Positions 46,501 through 58,500 of a stretch of 64,000 nt of DNA are shown in pieces. Position 1 is the stretch's first letter, and each line of letters opens with the position of its first letter. Position numbers and translations under genes: made by a program. Below the pieces are notes generated by a model. That model was not told the origin of the DNA. It was given only the letters and a program-made list of their open reading frames with translations, and made no database searches. The stretch comes from Trileptium ribeirensis. Taxonomy: Eukaryota; Nematoda; Enoplea; Enoplida; Thoracostomopsidae. The stretch spans positions 1 through 64,000 of the forward strand of contig JASANE010029356.1 in assembly GCA_030248225.1 (NCBI GenBank). The letters run 5' to 3'.

Positions 46501-49500
46501 CATTAGAGCAAAGTAACATATGCGCAAAGCAGCCAGAAACTGCATTCTCGGTAATGAACTGTATTTATTGAAAATGTGTGAGCAGTATCACATTTTGTCT
46601 CATTTGTAACATTTTGATCAGAAAGTCATCATCATCACCTAACTGAGGGGCACTGATTAACCAACACTATCCTACACATTGTCATTACTAGAAAATTATT
46701 GTCTTCTTTTATTTTCTTTTAGAGTCATATAAACCAATAATTTCAAGTTTCCTAAGGAATAACAATTTTATGTTACAAACATATGTCCAGTAAAGAGCAG
46801 CGGTTGGGGACAGAACGAAAGCGTTTAGTCTACGGTCTATGCGCTAGAAGCACATTCAGCTTGACGCAATTCACACAAGGCCATATAGAGGAAGGCATTT
46901 CTTTGGTCTGGGTGTCCAACACACGACATACTGATCTATATATAAACGTTATTAGCTTCCTCACTCACTTCAAAATTCCAGAGGAGCAATAATGTCATCG
47001 CAATACACTAACTAAGTTTAATGTAAAAGTTATTTTACAACATTTTAAGTCCACCACTATACCTTGATTTCTTCCAACATTTGTTTTACCATATATATAT
47101 AAGTTTCGAAGACTAGGTTTCGTTTCCTGATCAGGTTTAAACGGACGGTTCCGGTTATTCCATGCCTATACCCCATGGGAGTGTTGTACAGATGAAACCT
47201 ATATATTCACGGCCAGCCTATATGGTATTATAAAGACTGCTGGGAATATCTTCATTCGTTCCTGAGATATCTAGAAAAACCGCTTGGAGGAACACATTGA
47301 AATTTATCAGTGCGCATACAAATAAATGCTTGCTCGCTCGATTCGCAGCGCAATAAATTTCTAAGAACAGGGTCAGAACCGTAGTAAATTGCATTTCGCT
47401 TGAAACAAAGTCTACTCAAGGCAGAACTATTAATTTAGTGGTTACAACTATATATAGTTGCATCCGGGTCCGGCTAATCCGGATATTTCTGGTGAAAAAT
47501 TTCGGGTCCGGGTAATAATTTCCAAAAATTTTGGGTCCGTCTCCGGGTACTTCCAAAAATACCCGCCCCACAATACTTGTCTGCTATGCCTATTTAATGG
47601 CGAATTTTAATTCAACGCCCTCTGCTTCTAGCTCGCTCGATTTAATATCCGGTGACATGTTATGGTCACTAATAGTCAAGCTCGCCAAAAAGAACCATCT
47701 AATAACTGATTATAATGTGAAATTAAATGGTGCTTACTTATGTGATGATTATGTTGGAAAATGTAATAGTTGCCGAAAATAGCCGCTACTAACTCTAAGG
47801 ATCCTCCGTTCTAGCGGAAAATCTGGTCAAATAAAAATAATTCTTAATTTTAATGCTCACGCGAACGATGCGTTCTCGCACTAAAGACGCAGGCAGTTTA
47901 CAAACAACTGTAGCCGTATATTTTAATATGTGCCAAATGCAATGTTAATTGAATTGTACTTACACGCAAAAGGCTACACAATTTTACCAAGTTGACGAGA
48001 AAACTTTTCCAATTATTATTATTACAGAGGATTCAAGTTAGATAACTTGCACTTGATGTTATATTACTATATAATAGACCAACTGGAGGGTGAATTCGTA
48101 ACATTTTATTGGTGCCTTTCGAATTTACCTTAAAGTCAATCCTATCTACCGTATCAGAAAAGTAGAAGTATTGTAAGATGTTGAACTAGTAGAAGATACG
48201 GTAAACGTCAAACAATACAGATTATATACACTCATATCTAAACAATACAGAAAGTACGTTTTAGTGACGTGTTGAAATCAAATTTTTCAGTTGACACCGC
48301 ATCAAAGCGCCAATATCGATAAGACAATCTGTGAAATGATAGCTATGGACTACGAGCCATTTCGAGTTATATATTACCTGCCATACTGTTATATATATAT
48401 AGCATGTATATATACGTAAAAAACTAATATATGTATGCATATTTATCATTTGTCCGGGTCCGGCTCAGGGTATTGTTTTTCAGAAATTCCGGGTCCGCCT
48501 ATTATATTTTGCAAGGTCCGGGTCCGTATATCAATTTTGAAAAGTTACAACGATTTAGTTTAATTTTTGTTGTAAGATCTATTAAAACAATTCACAAGTA
48601 CTTGTTTTCAGCCAGTTTTCAGAAAACGGTTTTGGTCGACGTTTTTCTCCAGCTAGATATGTTTAAGTTTATATATATTTAAGTTTATACTCAGAACGCG
48701 TCTTTAAAATTGAACTGCATTTATAGGATTTGCTTGACAATTTAGGTTGGTCGGTAATCTATACTTTCGTTTCAGTACTTTACTCGTGCTTAACAATACT
48801 ACGATGATTTCCGTTGTATTGTTGAAAAAGAAATTATTTCTTAATTATACGATTGTTTTATTTTACTGTTCTAGGCTCCGCGACCAAGTCAGGGTCCACA
48901 CAAGCTTCGTGAATGTCTACCGCTGATTTTATTTCTTCGTAATCAACTCAAATATGCTCTAACGTCGGACGAAGTTAAAAAGATTGTCAAGCAACGCCTA
49001 ATAAAGGTGGATAACAAAGTACGAACTGATCCGCGTTTTCCAGCTGGATTCATGGGTAGGAAAATATTTATTAATAGATTTTGTATCAGATATTCGGCAA
49101 TTGAAGTTTCTATTGTTTGTGCACGAGCTCTGGCTGCAGTTTGATCGTCGGTATTCCTCATATCACAGTTTGTCGTGTCGCGTTGGTGTTTAGTTTCTAT
49201 GAGTCGTATATTTCTATTTATGGGCTTGGTATTGCAAAAATTAAATGCCACTTTATTTTTGACATTGCAGGCTTTGGAATATTTCGTAAAACTAAGTGAA
49301 ATCGTTGAGAGATCTTGCAATTGTTCAAGATATTGTACGGAATATGTTCAAAAGCATATAAGTCTGTTTATGTCTACGTCGCGCACTACTCTTCATCAGG
49401 TTGATGGATTTTCGCATTTTTTGCTAAATGCGTAATTCCTTCTAAATTCGTGCTTGCGCCGCTCCAATGGTTTCATAACTAAGTGTCCGACATGAATTGG

Positions 49501-52500
49501 AAGGCTTGGAATTTTTGTTATATTTGGTCTCGGCCATATGGCCATATTTTTATTTTGTAACTTCTTCTCAGCTATCCTATCAGAAATTGACGAATGAGAA
49601 TGGCGAATACTTACTTAGAAAGCCACAGCTTTGATGTCTACCAATGTTTGTCAGAACAGTCGTTGTTAAGCTATGTGCCAAAATGTAACATGTATAATAC
49701 GCTCAAAAATTGGAACTTTCGCTCCATCAGCTCAATATTGAAAAACCAGCTGGACGCAGGCAGCTCCGGCGATGACATTTTTGTGTGTCGACTGAACTTC
49801 GTACTGGTCCGGTACAGTAATTACAAAATAAGGGGCATGAATGAATGTGACTGATTTGGAAGCAGATGGGGTTAATTTTGTTGGTTGAGGCGTAACTCCC
49901 GGTTCAATACGTGGGCACAGAATTTGATATGTTTTCAGATTGAAAGTTCTTTAAAGAAAAAACGCTAAAATAGTAAAGAAATCAGTTTAGAAGCAACTTT
50001 AAAATTATTTTAACGTAATTTCATTTTGTTACTTTAAAATGGGATTTCAATAAATGTGTCAACTGGCAATCGTTTTTGCGGGGGTTGGGCGAAAATAGCG
50101 ATAAGCAGTTGAATCAGGATGAGGCCAAATTATTGTCAGGAGGCACTAATCCTGGGAACCAAAATTAACCTAAAAATCGTCAATCCTGGGAATCGTTCAG
50201 GTGCAAGAGTGTTTTAGTTAGTTAGTAACTAACTAATTAGTCTAGCGTGTTGGCTTGCTTTTAGCATTTTCAAACAATAATTAACGTAAATCTATTATTT
50301 TGATGTGTATACTACATCTCGCCGTTCTGATTACGATTCTAGTGTTTATTACTATTCGGGGATGTTAAAAATGTTAGTTAATTAGCAATAAAATATTAAT
50401 TAGCAAATTTTTTAGAAAATTTTCAAAGTGCTCAGAAATGAAAAATTGCACACATGGTATTTCTATATCTTTGATCACGAATATGACATTTCTGAAGATT
50501 TAAAACTTGGCCGTAGATGGTAATTAGTTAATTAATTAATTAATTAGCTGAATAGTTTATTTTATGCAAATTTTAAAATCACCCCAAAATTGCCGATTTT
50601 TTGCGTTCGGGGGTTTTCGCTGTCGCTGATCATGAAAATGTGACTTTTAAAGCTCTATGATTTTAGCATGTATGATAATTACTTGATACTACTAATGAAT
50701 TAGCTAATGTTTTGAAAATTTTCAATGTGCCACTTTTTAAAAGTTTAGCTACAATGCCGCAATTGAAGGGAAAACAAAACGCAAGAACCAAATATAAAAC
50801 TGAGGCTGTGAGGAAAAAAGTTTCTCGCTAACGGTTTGGCATCAGTTGTTAAAACGTGATACATATCGAAATTAATTAAATATTTAGTTGAAATATATTT
50901 ATACATAAATCCAGCATAAAATGCTTTGCTTTGTTCCGCTTACTTTTTCTAATTTATTACGTTGACTTGTTTTCAGATGTTATTACAATCGATAAAACCA
51001 ATGAAAACTTTCGTTTGATCTATGACGAGAAAGGGCGCTACAGCATTCATAGGATTACGGGCGAAGAAGCTAAAGTACGTCTTCAGAATTCTGATGGAGT
51101 AGCGTGTCTTGTCCTGCGCTACGGTACTTTTGTGTATTTTTCCACTTGAACCAGCTGGGCGAATAATTCATTTAGTAAATTTTTTAGTCACAAGTGTTAA
51201 TTTTGTCAAAATTTTTGAAAAATTGCACATTAACCAAGGCACGTTTAAGAGGAATCACATACCACTTGTAAGCTTTGTGTCAATGTTTGCTCGAAAACCT
51301 TGTGGATTATGACAGTATGTCGCATAAATCCTATATTCAGAATCTGCTTGCGTAATGGTGTTCAGGGTGACATTGGCCCATAAATTGTGAAAAAATAAAC
51401 AGTACTTAACTTGCTTTTGTCAGCAGAGATTGTGCTATGACGGTTACCGCTTTGATGTTTAATTAAGGCTGTGGTTCACATTTCTTCGACTAGTTGCACA
51501 TTCGTTGACGTATCTATACTCTTAGACTTCATCCGTGCTCTTTCTTGCTTTACACTGTATTAGGCACAATTTTACTCTTGCCAAAGTTTTATTACCTGGC
51601 ATTGGCGACAACCCAAGTGTTTGGTCTCACACTTATGATAAAATATTTCCCCTAAGCTCTTTGTGGCCTAGCCTGTTTCCTCCAATTTCCGACGTAATCT
51701 TGGCTTATATCTTTCTTGACCTCATGTTTGTGTAGATAATTTTGTAGTTTTAATAGTTACAAATAAATTTCTAATAAGGCTGGGCTGAGCTGAGCGACTC
51801 ACTCACATAATAAGGAGATGTCATGTATTTTGGTATATTTCTGTTTTTTATTTGATTCTGATTAATGAGTTGTGTTAAATTCACTAAGTGTAGCGAATGA
51901 CTGTAATTATACATAATTTGCAATGTTAGAGAATGTATTACAACGTTTTGCATTAACACGGCTTACATTGCGGTGTATCATGGAGCAGGAATTGTTTCTT
52001 CGCACAAGAACGGTATGCTGCCAATATTGTAATAATACTAGTTTGTGTTATTTTTCTAGTATAAATTATGTCGCGTCAAACGTGTGACCGTTGGCCCAAA
52101 GGGTGTTCCGTTTATTGTTACGCATGACGGTCGAACAATTCGCTATCCGGATCCGAATATAAGACAAAACGATACGGTTCGTGTAGACATTGCCACCGGA
52201 AAAACTACCGATCATATTCGGTTCGATTCGGGTATGTGCATTTTTTAGATAAAAATATAGACAGATATGTTCGGGTAGTCGTGCTACACAATAGTTGGAA
52301 AACGTGATCTCACCGCGGGCAAGTGTTTTTCAGTGAGCTCAGTGTAAGAGTCATCACTTCTTAGTCCATGATCGAGGTAAATGTTTTAGAGACAGATAAA
52401 TAATATCTGGCTATAGCCGGCTCACGTAGATTTGCACAGAAGCGTCAACCGCGATCGCAACAGTGCAGCGTCCGAATTTTCAGCTACAGTATGAATAAGA

Positions 52501-55500
52501 AAACTTTAGCATACGTTGTTAATTTAAATTTTTCATTTACGACACTTCTCTTCTCTCCCCCAACCCATCACCACCAACAACAAAAACACAAAAAAAAAAA
52601 AATACAACAAACACAAAAAAAACAAACCCACAACAATATGCAGGTTTCACAGAATAATAAGTGCAAAAAGTGGGCACTTTTGTCTCTAACAGCCGTCTGC
52701 AAGAAACTAAAATCTCTAATGGACGGCTATATGATATTTTAGTTTCTTGAAAACGGCTGCTAGAGATTTTTGTCTTTAATGACTGCTTGTTAGATATTTA
52801 AATCTCTAACAGATAGCTGTAAGAGATTTTAGTCTTATACAGGTAGCCAATAAATACAAAAATCTCTAACAACTAGCTTTTAGAGACTAAAATCTCTTGT
52901 AGCAAGTCATAACAGATTATTGTCTCTAATAGCTAGCTGTTAGAAACTTTTGTCTCTTACACCCAGCTATAAAATATATTTGTCTCTAATAGCTGTCCGT
53001 TACAATTTTGAATATCTAACGGTTGGCTATAAGAGATTTTTGTATGTTACAGCTGGCCATTAGAGACAAAAGTCTCTAACAGCTAGCCATTAGAGACAAA
53101 ATCTTTAACGGCTGGCTGTTAGAGATTTTAGTCTCTTATGGCTAGCCGTTAGAGATTATAACGTTCACGTTAAAATCAGGCTGGTAAATTATTGCATATA
53201 TGAGCTGTTATCGATCAGTGGCATAAAATGTCTAAGAGACATAAAATTTGTTTGCAATTTTGGGCTGTATCTACTTAGCTCAAGCTTACATTTTAAAAAT
53301 AGATTCCGAACTTTATCATTCACAAATTATCCGCAGGTGCGCACCGTTTATAGCTTTCGTGCTTGCTCGTATCTTTTTCACAGCGCTCAAGAAGTGACAT
53401 TGTTTCTTTTTGCCAGACTGTACATTATTACCTAAAATTTTATTACATAGTCTTAATATTGGAATAATGATATCTTTTAGAAATCCTAATAGCATATCGA
53501 CTTAAGTCTACAGTCTACCGACGCATTTTTAAGCCCAGTGATTCAGAACCAATCTTCTTTCAATATGATCATGCGTATCGTTGTATCTACACAATATATT
53601 TATGTTAATACAGTCGATTATGTATTGCAGACCTGTCGCTCGTCAAAAGCGAGATCTTTAAAAATTTTGAAATTCCAGACAGGGTAGCTATTTCCTGGCT
53701 TAATGCATTAAAATGTGTTTATATTATACAGACAAGGGTAATACTGTTATTTTTTAATGGGTAATATTATTTAATCCGCAATTTTGAAGCCCTAAATTTT
53801 TCAATTTTAACATAATCAACATGTCCGATTTTAATTGTAACGCCAGCTAAACGTTTTTACCATTGCACCATATAACTTCTTAGTTAATTGCATTTGCGCC
53901 AAATATTAATTTATGAGTTTTCTCTCGCATACAATGTGTCACAATGTTAGTTGGTTGGCGATCGAGTTTGAGTAGCGTTTCGTACAACAGCATTTAACTA
54001 AACGTCAGCGGCGTTAATGGCAAGTGGCCGATGCATGTGATGTCTAATATAATTGTTTTATTCAGTTCATAGGAATTGAGCTGCTGTGTAAACAAAACAC
54101 ACAAGGACAGTTGTCTAAAACTGCTTCGAAAATGATATATAATTACAGTTGGAAAATGTCAAGTTTAGTTGTTGATATATATTATTTGTGTGATGAATAT
54201 AACAGAATGGAGGAAGCTACCGACTCTGCTATCAAATATCTGAAAATTTGCTCTACGCTTTGTAATTTTTCGGAGCCAAATAACATAATACAGATCTAAT
54301 TGCAGGTTAGGCAATGACGAATGAGCACTTGCCAAACTTTTGTGTTATGGCCCCGGAGAGTAAAAAAATTATATATGAATTATTCAACTCCGATGTAAGC
54401 ATAGTAACACAATATATATATGAATATATTTAGCGCTCAAATTATTCTTCGCGCTTCATTGACACCATTCGTTATCCACTTCTGAGAAATGAAACATAGT
54501 AACGGGAATTGTTTTCTTTGCATACGACTAATGCAAAATGAACGAAATGCATTACCAGAATTACAACAATTTTATATAGATCTAGGCCGCAATATTTCTA
54601 TAAACTGAAATGGTAGAACAGCAGACCTAGAAATTAGACTTATATGTGGTAAAAATTTACACCAGCATATGTACACCAGCCTTCACATTGAATGTGCGCA
54701 CTCATTGCACAGCAACATGTGCCCTGACCATTCACACTAGAGTATATGCCAATCGGCGCGCTTATTCCTGCTAACCAATAGAATATTTCTATTATAACGT
54801 AAAACGTAACAATACATTTCGGATTCATAGGACTATGCATATAATACAAAAATAAAAGCGTGCGATTTCAGCACAATTTGACATCGCATTACAAAACCTG
54901 TGCCTACATCCTAAATGCGACTTTACGCGCAGTCAGTTCCTACATGCGACTTTACGTATGCCTTGAAACAATAATCTCTAACAGCTAGCCATAAGAGGCT
55001 AAAATTTATAACAGCTAGCCGTTAGAGACTTTTATCTCTAATGGCCAGCTGTAACATACAAAAATCTCTTACAGCCAACCGTTAGATATTTAAAATTTTA
55101 ATGGACAGCTATTAGAGACAATTGTATTTTATAGCTGGCTGTAAGAGACAAAAGTTTCTAACAGCTAGCCATTAGAGACAATAATCTATTATGACTAGCT
55201 GCAAGAGATTTTAGTCTCTAACAACTAATTGTTACAGATTTTTGTATTTATTGGCTATCTGTATAAGACTAAAATCTCTTACAGCTACCTGTTAGAGATT
55301 TAAATATCTAACAAGGAGTCATTAAAGACAAAAATCTCTAGCAGCCGTTTTCAAGAAACTAAAATATCATATAACCGTCCATTAGAGATTTTAGTTTCTT
55401 GCAGACGGCTGTTAGAGACAAAAGCGCCCAGTTTTTGCACTCATTCTGTGAAACCTGCATATATACTGGAAATCGGGTTCATTGATCCTAAGCCCATTGA

Positions 55501-58500
55501 AAACATTTGAAAAGTTACGGAATATTCGTGCTGGGCTCTCGATTACCAAGCCATCGTGTTCAGCGTACCGAAGAGCCTATATATAAGCCGCTCTTGATTT
55601 CCCGAAACAGTAAATAGCCAAACAAAATGAAACTCACTACATTTTGGAAATCGATTACGCTCATTGTAACACTCTTGAACCCCTATGAAAAGGTATAATA
55701 TAGTTAAGTTGGATCCTAGATAGCAAAACCATCGTAATTTTTAATAACCTAATAGACACTTTTAGTAGTAAAACACGCAACAACATCCCGAAATTTGAAA
55801 AATCTCTATTTCTGGCAATGAGTCAACGAGCCATATTCAGGTCCACAGCGGCCCAGGAAGTGGTCCCACAAAAAAGTTATGGTTAGCAAAGTTGTAAATC
55901 GCTCAGGGAGTGGTCCCACAAAATATTCTTAGTTAGAATAGTTGGAGATCTCGATGCGTTGATTCCGTGTCGATTTTTTCGATGCGAAGTCTGTGTCGAG
56001 ACATTTGGTCTGCAAAATCTTAGTACCACCATGGCCATATTTGGCAAAGAACCCTTGAAAACCTGTTTATTAAAAAATTAAACCTGCGACTACGCACGTT
56101 CCGTTTCACCCTCGTCCGTGAGTTGTTAGTGTTAACTAATTCGGTGTTATAATGCTAATTATTTAACATAACTGATAAAGTATTCTTACAATGCATAAGA
56201 TAATTAAGTAGGGTGGTAAGGCTCTTAATAATTACTATTAAGCTACTTATTTAGTGTAATAAGGTGAAAAGAGGTAAAGTTACGTGGCACTTTAACCTCA
56301 TATTATGCTTAAAATTCAGCACTTTTATTAGCACTAACCTATGCCGAAGTCGAACTTTTTTGTTAAACATTTGCTATGCTGAATATACACATACTGGTAC
56401 AATATATTATATTTACTATTATAAATACACAAGACATATAATAAATTATATGGTAGTAAGATATATAGTATATAGATAGTAAGTAAGTATAATAGTTATA
56501 TAATAATAAATAGATGATCATATATCGCAATAAAGCATAAGCCATGCTTCCAGAGTTACGAGAAAGCTTTCTCAATACTATTTTTCAAAGTTAATCATAA
56601 CATTGCTAAGCGCGCCATCCTGCACGATGTAAAGCCTATCAATATTTGGTAACTGTTGAATATTAGGATAAAATTCATTTCGCAGCATCATTAGAATGGT
56701 ATTTGCATTCACAATACCGTCGAAAAAGAAAAAAATCCGCCAGACGACCTGTACTGTCAGATCAGGGCATTCATATGGTGTTAGATACTGTTGTGAGGGT
56801 TTTCTGTTATGCAAAGGAACACAATAATGCCGGTTAACGCGGTCGTTCAGTTTGAAATTACTTTCCTTTGACTAAATGACTTCGTCAGCCAAGTCCGGAT
56901 TATGGTTGAGGCGCTGTAATCATTTTTCACATAACTCAACCCTGCCATCATAATCATCGTCATTCAGATTGTGAATTAGCGTCGGTCTAAAACGTTTTAG
57001 ACACAGACTTTTAGCAATGCGGAAAAAGTCTATTTTATGATGCCGGTCTCAACAGCAAAACGGATAATTAACTCTGTCGGTCTAATGTTAAAACGATAGG
57101 AAATATGAGCTATTGCAGTATCATAAAATGTCGTCGTTCTTCTCCCTGTTCGGGGCAAGTCAGTTACGGAAAATGTTAGATCAAATCTTTTATTCATTGA
57201 AGCAATAGTTTTATAATATGTGGCTGGGAAGGGAAATGCCGGGACCATTATCACACAACTTCACTTCTATTTTTGGTTAACTGAATGTAGTCCTACTGCT
57301 GTTATTCTATCAACCGAATTAAGTCGAGTGTCATACATTTTGGTATACGTAAATTAGATATTTATATGTTCGGTTATAATTCCTGAAAGTATGAAAGTTG
57401 TAAGTATATTACGTCACTCTCAGCAACAGTTTGAAGCTGTGGCGTTACTTATGGGACACTCTATATTAAAATTTAATATTAAGAAACGAAATTATGTTAA
57501 ACGTTTGCAATAAGCATGTTTATGCTCTAAATTAAGCTTAACTATACTAGATTTTTATAAAGCATATACCAATGCTAAATATATTAAGCATAAACATTTT
57601 CTGTGTATTTTTCTATTGTACATTGCTTTTATCAATCACAAATATGAAATCCATACATGTTTTTGGTAATGATTGTGTAACTGTGTACGCGTTGTTCTAC
57701 GGGTATTGAAATAATGAAATGCATTCAGCTTTCAATGCTCACTAGTCTCCATGTCTAAATCCATTCAGTAATTGGTGTCAACAGCCAGGAGACGTGCAGG
57801 AATGTCTGTGTTATTTAAAGTTCATACATGCAAATTCACAAACTTGTTCAAAATCTGTTCGCCGATTGGCAATGTTAGGTAAAGCTGCTCACCAAATTTC
57901 ATTTGTGGCGAGTACAGCAATATTATACGGCTGACTTATTGCGTGCAACCTTCATTTTTTAGCTTTATTAATGTACTTTGCGATGCCCTATAAAACCTAT
58001 ATATATTATGTTAAATAACACGTTCATGGAAAACATTATTATTCAGTTGGCACCACTATGTATTGCGAAGCGGTGCGTAAGCGCAGTTTGACTTCTACTA
58101 TTATTCATTTTATTGATGTTCACTCGTTGTGCCAGAATCCTTAAGCTGTATCTAGCAACAGCTGCAGATTTGCTACCAGGCAGTGGCATAAAACTGTTAA
58201 CGAAGATGGTTAAAATTAAAAGTCGTATTAATTTGAAATATCAAGCCGTTAGGGTTGTGACTTTTCCCGATTTCAAACCAGTCGATTTAAATTTGCTTGT
58301 CCAGAGAAATGTCGTTTTAAATCGGCCGATTCCGACAGAACTTGGTCGGATTTAATTTGGAGTCAAAATGTGGTTTCAAATCGAGGTTATTATGCGCTGC
58401 CGAACATAGTTTTTAGATTGCATTTGACTCTTGAAATAGGTTAAATTTGTAACAGTTGCTGTACTATATTGTTCTGAATCTAGTTTCTCGATGAAAATTC

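Larger units (their letters stand above)
52640..55458. mobile_element. Foldback-type DNA element with TIRs of about 510 bp
   Basis: The left arm (52640-53163) and right arm (54955-55458) are near-perfect reverse complements. The outer ends are GCAGGTTTCACAGAAT and ATTCTGTGAAACCTGC. The arms match through gggc(a/g)cttttgtctctaacagccg and continue to ggctagccgttagagatta. A 4-bp ATAT directly flanks both ends (52636-52639 and 55459-55462), a candidate target duplication. Each arm consists of about 15 short modules resembling gtctctaacagctagccgttagagac, themselves palindromic. The 1.8-kb middle (53164-54954) holds a candidate spliced ORF. It sits in RPS4 intron 4 and would form a long hairpin in the pre-mRNA. 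Confidence 0.85.
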
